Shown here piece after piece: positions 23,701 to 36,217 of a stretch of DNA of 64,000 nucleotides. The notes under the pieces are model-generated. The model made no database searches. It was given only the letters and a program-made list of their open reading frames with translations, and was not told where the DNA came from. Every line of letters starts with the position of its first letter. Within the stretch, counting starts at the first letter, position 1. The stretch comes from Henckelia pumila (taxonomy: Eukaryota; Streptophyta; Magnoliopsida; Lamiales; Gesneriaceae): contig NC_133120.1 of NCBI RefSeq assembly GCF_033568475.1, forward strand, positions 91,964,151 to 92,028,150. The letters run 5' to 3'. Both the position numbers and the translations under genes were made by a program.

Positions 23701-25410
23701 TCAAATAATATGTGAACAATAAATTACATATACGAACAACATAAAAACATTTCTTATTGCAGAAATTCGTCGAAGACTTGTTATGCGTTTAACTTATAAA
23801 CCATGGTAAAAAAAATGCATTACCTTGGCTGAAACACACGAACCACAACATATTAAGATACAAATAGATGAATTAAGTAGATGATAATCAGATTGGGGAG
23901 TAATATATTCGAAAATTACCTCAAAAAATGGTAATGGTGTGGCCAGATCGAGATAAGCGGAAAAACAATATGCAAATGGTGTGCAGAAGAACTTCAAACG
24001 GACCAGGGAAGTTAATGAGAAATTCAAAAAAATAGACGGTTGCCTTGGATAAGATCGTGGGGATTATGATTTGTGATGAGGGAAGAGGTAGGTGGGGCGG
24101 CGGAATCCCAATGGTTTTGCCCAAAGCAAATAATCGATCCTTAAGTGATATATTTTTTTTAAAAAAAATAATTGAGATAGGCCATACCAAAATTGACCAA
24201 CCATACCAAACAGTACGCGTATGTCAAAAAACATGGTAAAAATCAAAGAACGAAAGTAGATTAAAGTAAATTTTGCATACTAAAATTCAAATAATATGTG
24301 AACAATAAATTACATTTACGAACAACATAAAAACATTTCTTATTGCAGAAATTCGTCGAAGACTTGTTACGCGTTTAACTTATAAACCATGGTAAAAAAA
24401 TGCATTACCTTGGCTGGAATACACGAACCACAACATATTAAGATACGAATATATGAATTAAGTTGATGATATTCAGATTGGGGAGTAATATATTCGAAAA
24501 TTACCTCAAAAAAAGGGAAATGGTGTGGCCCAATCGAGATAAGCGGAAAAAAAATGCAAATGTTGTGCAGAAGAACTACAAACGGACCAGGGAATTTAAT
24601 GAGAAATTCAAAAAAATAGACGGTTGCATTGGATAAGATTGTGGAGATTATGATTTGTGATGAGAGAAGAGGTGGGTGGGGCGGCGGAATCCCAATGGTT
24701 TTGCCCAAAGCAAATAATCGATCCTTAAGTAAATATTTTTTTTAAATATAATTGAGATAGGCCATACCAAAATTGACCGGTCATACCAAACAGTACGCGT
24801 ATTTCAAAAAACATGGTAAAAATCAAAGAACGAAAATAGATTAACGTAAATTTTGCATACTAAGATTCAAATAATATGTGAACAATAAATTACATATACA
24901 AACAACATAAAAACATTTCTTATTGCAGAAATTCGTCGAAGACTTGTTACGCGTTTAACTTATAAACCATGGTAAAAAAAATTTATTACCTTGGTTGGAA
25001 TACATGAACCACAACATATTAAGATACGAATAGATGAATTAAGTAGATGATATTCAGATTGGGGAGTAATATATTCGAAAATTACCTCAAAAAAATGGAA
25101 ATGGTGTGGCCCGATCGAGATAAGCGGAAAAACAATATGCTAATGTTGTGCAGAAGAACTTCAAACGTACCAGGGAAGTTAATGAGAAATTCAAAAAAAT
25201 AGACGGTTGCCTTGAATAAGATCGTGGGGATTATGATTTGTGATGAGAGAAGAGGTGGGTGGGGCGGCGTAATCCCAATGGTTTGGCCCAAAACAAATAA
25301 TCGATCCTTAAGTGAGATATTTTTTTAAAAAAAATAATTCAGATAGGCCATACCAAAATTGACCGGCCATACCAAATTGTACGCGCATTTCAAAAAACAT
25401 GGTAAAAATC
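20707..25410. repeat. ~585-bp tandem array, segment 1 (units 1-8 and start of 9)
   Basis: Head-to-tail copies start at the ACGCGTATTTC mark (ACTAGTATTTC in unit 5) at 20707, 21290, 21873, 22458, 23041, 23629, 24215, 24795 and 25381, giving spacings of 580-588 bp. Units differ by scattered substitutions and variable A/T-run lengths. Each contains GCAGAAATTCGTCGAAGAC, AACTTATAAACCATGGT, a purine-rich GAAGAGGTGGGTGGGGCGG and an ATCGATCCTTAAGTG block. Unit 9 is interrupted at 25410 by an LTR retrotransposon. Confidence 0.97.
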
Positions 25411-28195
25411 TGTAACACCCGAAAATTTTAAACGTAAATCCTCATGCATAATTAGGAGAAATTAATTTTTAATTAAAGGTTAAATGTATTTATGTGATAT
25501 TATGTGATTTATATGCATGATTTAATTTATTTTAGCATTTAACCCATAATTATGGAAATTCTAGATTTTTAAGGAATTTATTATTTTTGATCGCGTAGAC
25601 GGGACCTTGGACGGACGAGATACCAAAATTCTTAGCCAAAAATATTTTATGAGTTTTATGAGCCTTAAAATAATATTATAAGGTATTTTGTCAAGAACAT
25701 TTTAGTATTTACTTATATATTTATTTAAGAATTGATTTTTGGCCAAAATAAGTCATTTTAATGACTTTTATTGATCTTTAAAAATCCTTTAATATTATAT
25801 TTCGAGATTTATTATTATATATCAGATTAGTAGGTATTTTTAAAAGTTTAAAATCTTATATTTATGTTATATTATCTACCTAATTAATTTATATTAGTTA
25901 TTATTCTAAATCTATCCATTATCTACTCAAATTTAAACCTAAAATTAATTCCTTTAGCCGATCAAAAATGTATCAGCCGCCTCCTATCATCATCTTCAGC
26001 CTTTCTTCACGATTTCTTCAGAAAACTCATCCTCCATAGCCGTTCCAACCTAGTTCTTTGAAGATTTTGGTCCGTTCGTCGTCCCGGAGGCTCGTATACA
26101 CATCAATTATCGTCCTAGAATTGTCAAGGCATGTCTAAAACTTTTATTTGGCCACCATATAAGCTATTACTCTTGCATGATGTGTTTTATTCCAGATTTT
26201 TCATGGAAATTTCGATTTTATGCATGTATGCCTTGTATTGATGCATGTTCTTGCTTGATTGGTCATGACTCACATTTTTGCCAAGCATGGTATGGTCCAG
26301 AGGCTGGGGCTCGGTCAAGGGGTGTCCTAGGGTGCCTTAGGGTCGAGTGGTTTGAGTGGTTTGAGCCAAGGTTGGTCTGAACCAAAACAATATCTTCTGG
26401 TTGCATAGAAAGTCGCAGTTTGAGCGGTTTTGGGAGAATGGTTCGTGTGCACTGTATAGGATGGGTTTGAGGGTGATTCCAATTGGGTTAGAACCCCAAG
26501 ACATAGAGGAAGTTATCTCAGGTAGTTTTCTAGCCATTTATGGTCGGAGTTGGGCGGCTGAACAGCCGGAAGTCCGGCATCGCGCGCAGCGCACGAGCAG
26601 AAATTAGGCAGCTTTTGTTTTGGTTCGTTCTCCTTCGTTAGGACTCCGTTTGGGCTGTTTTATATCTTTCTGGAAACGTCTTGAAGTCTTCTAGGTGTAG
26701 GTGGTGGTGATCCGGCCATTTGGTGGCCGGAGTACAGCGGCCGATGCCTCTGAACAGAAGCTGGTCGCAGCCGAGAGTAAGGAACAAGAGGGAAACGGGT
26801 TTTGGGTTTTGGGCAGGTCCGGGTCGGGTCTTGGGCCTGGATCGGGTCTGGTAATTTGTGGGTCGGTTCAGGTCGGTCCGGGTCCGGATTATGTGGGCCG
26901 GGCTCGAGTATTTTTAATTTTTTAAGTGTTTAAGTTTTTAATTGGTTTTTGGGCCAATTAATTAGAAATAAAATTATTTGGGCTTCCAAATAATTTTATT
27001 TTGGGCTTTAAATAATTTATTTAAGTTAGCCCAATGATTTTTATGGGCTTGGGAGCCCATGGGAATTTTTGGGTCAGTCAGAGGATTTTTGGGCCAGTCC
27101 AGTGTCTTATTGGGTTTATTTAAGTTAATGGGCTTAAATATTTTTTATTTAGGCCCAGTTAAGTTTAGTTAAGTTATTTGGGCTAAAATATGATAATTGG
27201 GCTCTTATTTAAGTTTAATGGGCTTAGAGTGAGTGACCAGCAGTCTGGACCAACCCATGAAAAATAACTAAGTTCGAAATATATATTTAATTATTTTTAT
27301 GCATGAAGTTTATATTTTAAGTATAAGTATATTTAATATGAAAAAAATCAATTAAATATATATTACGGATAAATTTTCAGTGCATGCATTCATTAAATTT
27401 TTATATGATATGATTATGATTATGTATGAGTTGAGCAAAAAAATATTTTCTTGATGGAAATTGAAGTAGTGTGACATAAGGGTGGTTATCCACCATATGA
27501 TATATGATTTATGCGGTAGTTTACTACCATAGGAGGTGATTTATCACCGCCACGTACGTTGGTTAATGAGATTGATCAGTCGGCACAGATAAGCGTCACA
27601 CTTACGGATAGGACCATAGACTATTTCAAAAATACCATGCTCAACTATGTTATGTATGATGAAGAAAGCTTATGATTATGCTTAAGATTATGATTCAGCA
27701 TTTATGTTATTAAAATATTTCCATGCATGTTCATGTATCATGTATATGTATTAGTATGATTATGTGATGCATTATTTTAAACCTTGATATTTAAGTTTAA
27801 ACATGTTGAGCCCCTAAGCTCACTATGCTTATATGGTGCAGGTGAGTCAGATGATATTTATATAGCTCCTACCGGTGGTGATGACGTATGAGTTCACGAA
27901 ACAGTGGCCCCGTGACCGTTGCAGTTTTTATGGGATGTTTTAAGATACATTTATTTTATTATGTTGAGTTTTAAACATGGAATACTTACTATTTTGTTTC
28001 ATGCATGAAACCATTTTTAATTATTTATTTGTTTATTTTTGTTTAAGTTATTACTAAGAAGTAGTATTTTAATTACTACGTGTAGCAGTAGCTGGTTTTA
28101 AATGTGATACATATATGTATGGGCATATATGTATAGTATATATATATAAAAAAAGTTTTCCGCATTTTAAGTTTTAAGAAGGTCTAGATGTTTCA
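25411..28195 (+). repeat. 5' LTR, 2785 bp
   Basis: It begins TGTAACACCCGAAAATTTT and ends GATGTTTCA. By eye the first ~205 bp differ from the other LTR at four positions, which suggests about 2% divergence and a fairly recent insertion. Short open frames inside it (for example 26177-26380) are repeated in the other LTR and are not genes. Confidence 0.95.
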
Positions 28196-28197
28196 AT

Positions 28198-28209
28198 TGG
28201 TATCAAAGC
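28198..28209 (+). other. Primer binding site, initiator tRNA-Met type
   Basis: TGGTATCAAAGC lies two bases after the 5' LTR. The usual plant motif is TGGTATCAGAGC, so one position differs. Confidence 0.85.
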
Positions 28210-30390
28210 ACGGTCCTTGGAGGGTGTCCATCTGCCACGTGAAGCTCAGAAATCTCACTATCGGTCTGTAAGTTTTAAATTATTTTTCTTATGATCTATA
28301 AGAATCATATGTAATGATTTAAGATTTCATGTTAGCAAAGTTTTAAAATACTTAGTTATGCATTGCGATTTACGTGAAGAATATGTGGTGATGCATTATG
28401 CCCCAAGACATGTTATACGACAGGTTGACCTCAAGGAATTTTGAATTTGGGAATTTGGTTTTATTTTGTTGAAACTAAGTTTGATATTTAGGTTGTCACT
28501 TGAATTTTTTTTGTAGTAACTTATTGATTTTAAGTTAGAATGATTTCATTGGTAAATTATTGGGTTGGTGATGGTAAGAGGTAGCGGGCCTATCAAGAAA
28601 TTTTTTTTTATGAAGGTGTAGCGATAAATAGAACAATAAAGGTAAATTCCAATAAGAGACATTAAGTTTTTGTGATAGCAATAGAATTATTGTTTGAGGC
28701 AAGAGTAGGATTCCTCGCAAGAATGATTAATCGAGGGTTGTATCATTTTCTTCTTTGGTGAATTTAAAATGTTACTTTATAGAGTCTAGTATATATTTTT
28801 GGGAATTAAGTTCGCATGTGTCAAATTATGCTAGTGGGTTCACAGATATCATATTGTCATTCATTTAACTATTAAGGTTTTTTCCTTGACGAAGAAGTCA
28901 TGATTTTTTTGGAGATGACACTGGTACCATAAGGTTATAGTTTGATGGTTTGTGGTTTTAAGTTTGTACTCTTAATTATATGAGGTATAAATTGATGATA
29001 AGTATGTTTTGTATTAGATTCTTGAATCTTTGAGAATAAAAAAATAATCGTTGAGTTAGTTTGATAAAAAAAATTGGGTAATCTTTGATAAGAATTAAGG
29101 GTTCGCATGGTTGGTGTTACCAAGTAAGCTGTATTGGGTTTGACGTTCAAGTCACTACGTTTAAATAAATAGATTTGGGAACTTGTCAGCCTGACTTATA
29201 GATATTATGATGACTGAATGATGAAGGTGTAAATTTTTATAGGCTTGTGTAATTGGTCAGGTGTGGCATAACACTTGTTATAAAATTTTGGTTTCGATGT
29301 CAAGTGTAATATAAGCTTTAGATATGACCTAAGAGTTGACGATATATATATATATTTTATGGAGTGAGTTCTTTTGTTAAGAGTTGAGTCGTTTGAGAAT
29401 TTGGGTTGTTGGTTCTACGCACGTATGGGTATTTGAAGCACTTGGAATAATCACGAGTCAGCGTAATGACTTGATATTATAACTGTTATTTCGATACTTT
29501 CGTTTTATGTTGGGGTTAATTGTATATAAGTATTTGTATGGATGTTCTTTCAATATCCTTGAGTTGTATAAACTTGAATTATTGGGTCATGTTATAGGAG
29601 TGTCTCCACCAAGATTTTTGAGATGCATGAGCAAAAAGGTAATGGTTGTGTTTTGACTGTACATGAGACCAACATGTATTACTTGTGAGCGGATTATTCA
29701 GTTTATTAGGTAATTGACTTAGTATTTTGATTTTGAGGAGTTCAGATTCCATGGAATATAAATAGAGGCAACTAGGAAATGATATGGAATTAACCATTGA
29801 ATGTTATATTATTATGCTATTTAGAGATGATGACATGTAAATACTATTCGGGAAATTTAACTCCTCCAATAGGAGAATCTAAGTGCCTTAAGCCTAAACT
29901 AACCACAGAATTAGAATTCATATATTTTAAGCATATTCCTGACGTTAGGAAAATTTATGTTGTGCATGACGTTTGACACTAAATTCACTTTTTGGGTTTC
30001 ATGGATTTATAGCACTCGAGATTTAAGATTTTCAAGCGTTCGATAGTTGAAAGTGTAGTGGTAAATGAATAAGTTGAAAAAAATTGCGATGAATGGCAGA
30101 TGTTCGACTCAAAGATGTTTAACTTGTTATAGAAGGCTAGAGTGTGGATAAGCTTTACAAGTTGAATTTATTGGGGTTGATATTGTAATCATATGCTTTA
30201 ATAAGTAAACTTGGGAACAAAAGTTCGGCTCACGAATGTTGGAGGATTGATAAGTAGAGTGTATAAGCATATAAAATCAGTCAAGTTTTGGCATAGTGTG
30301 ATTGTTGTGTTTAGGAAAAAATGATTAGTAAAGTTAATATTTTGTTTATCAGAGTGCGCAGCAGAAGCATGACTTTTAGGATACTGAAAC
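28210..30390. other. Internal region of the retrotransposon without recognisable gag or RT
   Basis: About 2.2 kb of AT-rich sequence where gag, protease, RT and RNase H would be expected. No frame shows the zinc knuckle, DSG/DTG protease, FIDD/YVDD or RNase H motifs. Either the domains were replaced by unrelated DNA or they have decayed beyond recognition. Confidence 0.6.
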
Positions 30391-31383
30391 TTGGGAACTA
30401 GATGGGTGATCGTGGATAGACTCACCAAGTCAGCTCATTTCTTGCCCGTGAGGAATACTTACTCATTGACACAGTATGCAGAGCTTTATATCAAGGAGAT
30501 TGTTAGACTGCATGGCATACCAGTGTCGATAGTATCAGACAGGGATCCGAGATTTACATCTGCTTTCTGGAAGAGTTTGCACACAGCATTGGGGACTAGA
30601 TTATTATTCAGTACAGCGTTCCATCCCCAGACAGATGGTAGAGTGATCCAGGTTCTCGAGGATCTACTGAGAGCTTGTGTCATCGACTTTCAGGGCTCTT
30701 GGGAGACTAGATTGCCGTTGGTGGAGTTTACCTATAACAACGGCTTTTAGGCATCTATTGGTATGGCTCCTTATGCAGCTCTCTACGGGAGGAGATGCAG
30801 ATCTCCCGTGCATTGGGATGAGGTTGGCGAGAGGATTCTACTTGGTCCTGAGATTGTATAGCAGACTGCGGATGTTGTGATTCAGATTCGGAATCGGATG
30901 AGGACTGCTCAGAGTCGTCAGAAGAGTTATGCTGATACTCGACGACGAGATCTTGAATTTGCTGTTGGTGATCATGTGTTTCTGAAAGTATCACCTACGA
31001 AAGGGGTGATGAGATTTGGTCGAAGAGGTAAGCTGAATCCGAGGTATATTGGGTCTTTTGAGATCTTGGAGAGAGTTGGCACGTTGGCCTACCGTTTGGC
31101 TTTGCCACCAGGGCTTGCGGAAGTGCACAACGTCTTCCATGTATCCATGCTACGGAGATACGTCTCGAATCCGGCACATGTGTTGGATTACGAGCCTCTA
31201 CAGTTAGCACCGGATTTAGCATTTTAGGAGAGGCCGATTCGGATCTTAGCCAGGGAGGAGTGGAGACTAAGGACGCGGGTCATACCGATGGTCAAAGTCC
31301 AGTGGTTGAATCACTCCAAGGAGGAAGCCACTTGGGAGACCGAGGCAGACATGAGAACTCGCTACCCAGAGCTATTTGGGTAA
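30391..31383 (+). pseudogene. Gypsy integrase core plus chromodomain, broken
   Basis: A single frame runs from VDRLTKSAHFLPVR (first catalytic Asp) through IVSDRDPRF (second Asp) and HPQTDGRVIQVLEDLLR, then the GPY/F-type region (FLKVSPTKGVMRFGRRGKL, YIGSFEIL) and a chromodomain (IPMVKVQWLNHSKEEATWE) to a stop at 31381. Three in-frame stops interrupt it, at 30748, 30859 and 31225. The usual TDGQSERVIQ motif is reduced to TDGRVIQ, a clean loss of three residues that removes the catalytic Glu. The integrase would therefore be inactive even if it were read through. Confidence 0.9.
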
Positions 31384-31414
31384 GTACTTTAATTTCGAGG
31401 ACGAAATTCAATTT

Positions 31415-31433
31415 AAGGGGGGGGGGGGGAGAA
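31415..31433 (+). other. Polypurine tract
   Basis: A run of A and about 13 G ends AGAA just before the right LTR, at the expected place for plus-strand priming. Confidence 0.8.
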
Positions 31434-31434
31434 T

Positions 31435-34204
31435 TGTAACACCCAAAAATTTTAAACGTAAATCCTCATGCATAATTAGGAGAAATTAATTTTTAATTAA
31501 GGGTTAAATGTATTTATGTGATATTATGTGATTTATATGCATGATTTAATTTATTTTAGCATTTAACCCATAATTATGGAAATTCTAGATTTTTAAGGAA
31601 TTTATTATTTTTGATTCGCGTAGACGGGACCGTGGACGGACGAGATACCAAAATTCTTAGCCAAAAATATTTTATGAGTTTTATGAGCCTTAAAATAATA
31701 TTATAAGGTATTTTGTCAAGAAAATTTTAGTATTTACTTATATATTTATTTAAGAATTGATTTTTGGCCAAAATAAGTCATTTTAATGACTTTTATTGAT
31801 CTCTAAAAATCCTTTAATATTATATTTCGAGATTTATTATTATATATCAGATTAGTAGGTATTTTTAAAAGTTTAAAATCTTATATTTATGTTATATTAT
31901 CTACCTAATTAATTTATATTAGTTATTATCCTAAATCTACCCATTATCTACTCAAATTTAAACCTAAAATTAATTCTTTTAGCAGATCAAAAACGTATCA
32001 GCCGCCTCCTATCATCATCTTCAGCCTTTATTCACGATTTCTTCAGAAAACTCATCCTCCATAGCCGTTCCAACCTAGCTCTTTGAAGATTTTGGTCCGT
32101 TCGTCGTCCCGGAGGCTCGTATACACATCAATTATCGTCCTAGAATTGTCAAGGCATGTCTAAAACTTTTATTTGGCCACCATATAAGCTATTACTCTTG
32201 CATGATGTGTTTTATTCCAGATTTTTCATGGAAATTTCGAGTTTATGCATGTATGCCTTGTATTGATGCATATTCTTGCTTGATTGGTCATGACTCACGT
32301 TTTTGCCAAGCATGGTATGGTCCAGAGGCTGGGGCTCGGTCAAGGGGTGTCCTAGGGTGCCTTAGGGTCGAGTGGTTTGAGTGGTTTGAGCCAAGGTTGG
32401 TCTGAACCGAAACAATATCTTCTGGTTGCATAGAAGGTCGCAGTTTGAGCGGTTTTGGGAGAATGGTTCGTGTGCACTGTATAGGATGGGTTTGAGGGTG
32501 ATTCCAATTGGATTAGAACCCCAAAACATAGAGGAAGTTATCTCAGGTAGTTCTATAGCCAGTGATGGTCGGAGTTGGGCGGCCGAACGGCTGGAAGTCC
32601 GGCGTCGCGCGCAGCGCGCGAGCAGTAATTAGGAAGATTTTGTTTTGGTTCGTTCTCCTTCGTTAGGACTCCGTTTGGGCTGGTTTTTAGCTTTCTGGAA
32701 ACGTCTTGAAGTCTTATAGGTGTAGGTGGTGGTGATCCGGCCATTTGGTGGGCGGAGTAGGGCGGCCGATGCCTTTGAACAGAAGCTGGTCGCAGCCGAG
32801 AGTAAGGAACAAGAGGGAAACGGGTTTTGGGTTTTGGGCAGGTCCGGGTCAGGTCTTGGGCCTTGATTGGGTCTGGTAATTTGTGGGTCAGTTCAGGTCG
32901 GTCCGGGTCCGGGTTAGGAGGGCCGGGCTCGAGTATTTTTAATTTTTTAAGTGTTTAAGGTTTAATTGGTTTTTGGGCCAATTAATTAGAAATAAAATTA
33001 TTTGGGCTTCCAAATAATTTTATTTTGGGCTTTAAATAATTTATTTAAGTTAGCCCAATGATTTTTATGGGCTTGGGAGCCCATGAGAATTTTTGGGTCA
33101 GTCAGAGGATTTTTGGGCCAGTCTAGTGTCTTATTGGGTTTATTTAAGTTAATGGGCTTAAATATTTTTTATTTAGGTCCAGTTAAGTTTAGTTAAATTA
33201 TTTGGGCTAAAATATGATAATTGGGCTCTTATTTAAGTTTAATGGGCTTAGAGTGAGTGACCAGCAGTCTGGACCAACCCATGAAAAATAACTAAGTCCG
33301 AAATATATATTTAATTATTTTTATGCATGAAGTTTATATTTTAAGTATAAGTATATTTAATATGAAAAAAATCAATTAAATATATATTACGGACAAATTT
33401 TCAGTGCATGCATTTATGAAATTTTTATATGATATGATTATGATTATGTATGAGTTGAGCAAAAAAATATTTTCTTGATGGAAATTGAAGTAGTGTGACA
33501 TAAAGGTGGTTATCCACCATATGATATATGATTTATGCGGTAGTTTACTGCCATAGGAGGTGATTTATCACCGCCACGTACGTTGGTTCATGAGATTGAT
33601 CAGTCGGCACAGATAAGCGTCACACATACGGATAGGACCATAGACTGTTTCAAAAATACCATGCTCAACTATGTTATGTATGATGAAGAAAGCTTATGAT
33701 TATGCTTAAGATTATGATTCAACATTTATGTTATGAAAATATTTCCATGCATGTTCATGTATCATGTATATGTATTAGTATGATTATGTGATGCATTATT
33801 TTAAACCTTGATATTCAAGTTTAGGCATGTTGAGCCCCTAGGCTCACTATGCTTATATGGTGCAGGTGAGTCAGATGATATTTATATAGCTCCTACCGGG
33901 GGTGATGACGTATGAGTTCACGGAACAGTGGCCTCGTGACCGTTGCAGTTTTTATGGGATGTTTTAAGATACATTTATTTTATTATGTTGAGTTTTAAAC
34001 ATGGAATACTTACTATTTTGTTTCATGCATGAAACCCTTTTTAATTATTTATTTATTTATTTTTATTTAAGTTATTACTAAGAAGTAGTATTTTAATTAC
34101 TACGTGTAGCAGTAGCTGGTTTTAAATGTGATACATATATGTATAGTATATATAAAAAAAAAAGTTTTCTGCATTTTAAGTTTTAAGAAGGTCTAGATGT
34201 TTCA
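31435..34204 (+). repeat. 3' LTR, 2770 bp
   Basis: It begins TGTAACACCCAAAAATTTT and ends GATGTTTCA, and aligns along its whole length with 25411-28195 with scattered substitutions and short indels. Confidence 0.95.
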
Positions 34205-36217
34205 AAATCAATGAACGAAAATAGATTAATGTAAATTTTGCATACTAAGATTCAAATAATATGTGAACAATAAATTACATATACGAACAACATAAAAACA
34301 TTTCTTATTGCAGAAATTCGTCAAAGACTTGTTACGCGTTTAACTTATAAACCATGGTAAAAAAAAATGCATTACCTTGGTTGTAATACACGAACCACAA
34401 CATGTTAAGATACGAATAGATGAATTAAGTAGATGATATTTAGATTGGGGAGTAATATATTCGAAAATTACCTCAAAAAATGGAAATGGTGTGGCCGGAT
34501 CGAGATAAGCAAAAAAAAAATATGCAAATGGTGTGCAGAAGAATTTCAAACGTACCAGGGATGTTAATGAGAAATTCAAAAAAATAGACGGTTGCCTTGG
34601 ACAAGATCGTGGGGATTATGATTTGTGATGAGAGAAGAGGTGGGTGGGGCGGCGGAATCCCAATGGTTTTGCCCCAATCAAATAATCGATCCTTAAGTGA
34701 GATATTTTTAAAAAAAAATAATTGAGATAGGTCATACCAAAATTGACCGGCCATACCAAACAGTACGCGTATTTCAAAAAACATGGTAAAAATCAAAGAA
34801 CGAAAGTAGATTAACGTAAATTTTGTATACTAAGATTCAAATAATATGTGAACAATAAATTACATATACGAACAACATTAAAACATTTCTTATCGCAGAA
34901 ATTCGTCGAAGACTTGTTACGCGTTTAACTTATAAACAATGGTAAAAAAAATGCATTACCTTGGCTGGAATACACGAACCACAACATATTAAGATACAAA
35001 TAGATGAATTAAGTAGATGATATTCAGATTGGGGAGTAATATATTCAAAAAATACCTCAAAAAAATGGAAATGGTGCGGCCAGATCGTGATAAGCGGAAA
35101 AACAATATGCAAATGGTGTGCAGAAGAACTTCAAACGGACCAGGGAAGTTAATTAGAAATTCAAAAAAATAGACGGTTGCCTTGGATAAGATCGTGGGGA
35201 TTATGATTTGTCATGAGAGAAGAGGTGGGTGGGGCAGCGGAATCCCAATGGTTCTGCCAAAGCAAATAATCGATCCTTTAGTGAGATATTTTTTTTAAAA
35301 ATAATTGAGATAGGTCATACCAAAATTGACCGGCCATACCAAACAGTACGCGTATTTCAAAAAACATGGTAAAATCAAAGAACGAAAGTAGATTAAAGTA
35401 AATTTTGCATACTAAGATTCAAATAATATGTGATAAATAAATTACATATACGAACAACATAAAAACATTTCTTATTGCAGAAATTCGTCGAAGACTTGTT
35501 ACGCGTTTAACTTATAAACCATGGTAAAAAAATGCATTACCTTGGCTGGAATACACGAACCACAACATATTAAGATACGAATAGATGAATTAAGTGGATG
35601 ATATTCAGATTGGGGAGTAATATATTCGAAAATTACCTCAAAAAATGGAAATGGTGTGGCCGGATTGAGATAAGAGGAAAAACAATATGCAAATGGTGTG
35701 CAGAAGAACTTCAAACGGACTAGGGAAGTTAATGAGAAATTCAAAAAAATAAACGGTTGTCTTGGATAAGATCGTGGGGATTATTACAAATAGATGAATT
35801 AAGTGGATGATATTCAGATTGGGGAGTAATATATTCGAAAATTACCTCAAAAAATGGAAATGGTGTGGCCGGATTGAGATAAGAGGAAAAACAATATGCA
35901 AATGGTGTGCAGAAGAACTTCAAACGGACTAGGGAAGTTAATGAGAAATTCAAAAAAATAAACGGTTGTCTTGGATAAGATCGTGGGGATTATGATTTGT
36001 GATGAGGGAAGAGGTGGTGGGGGGGGGGGGGGCGGCGGAATCCCAATGGTTTTGCCCAAAGCAAATAATCGATCCTTAAGTGAGATAGTTTTTTTAAAAA
36101 ATAATTGAGATAGGCCATACCAAAATTGACTGGTCATAACAAACAGTACGCGTATTTTAAAAAACATGGTAAAAATCAAAGAACGAAAGTAGATTAAAGT
36201 AAATTTTGCATATTAAG
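34205..36217. repeat. ~585-bp tandem array, segment 2 (end of unit 9 to start of 12)
   Basis: The array resumes after the retrotransposon with unit starts at 34765, 35348 and 36148. After removing the insert and the 5-bp duplication, unit 9 measures 585 bp. Unit 11 is 800 bp because of an internal duplication. Unit 12 is interrupted at 36217 by a solo LTR. Confidence 0.96.
35577..35994. repeat. 209-bp tandem duplication inside array unit 11
   Basis: The segment from ACGAATAGATGAATTAAGTGG to GATCGTGGGGATTAT is present twice with an offset of 209 bp. The copies are nearly identical, sharing private variants such as AAGTGGATG and AAACGGTTGTC, so the duplication is recent. Confidence 0.9.

Larger units (their letters stand above)
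25411..34204 (+). mobile_element. Ty3/gypsy LTR retrotransposon (Tekay-like), 8.8 kb, internally deleted
   Basis: The two direct LTRs (25411-28195 and 31435-34204) begin TGTAACACCC and end TTTCA. The 5-bp target duplication AAATC occurs at 25406-25410 and 34205-34209. A primer site matching initiator tRNA-Met follows the left LTR and a G-rich polypurine tract precedes the right LTR. Only 3.2 kb of interior remains: integrase plus chromodomain are recognisable, but gag, protease, reverse transcriptase and RNase H are not. Long LTRs, Met primer, TGTAACACCC start and C-terminal chromodomain point to the Tekay/Del chromovirus lineage. It sits inside unit 9 of the 585-bp array. Confidence 0.95.

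Noticed and set aside
26177..26925. Short frames inside the long LTR
   Set aside because: They recur in the second LTR with the same or broken frames and have no motif; they are LTR sequence.
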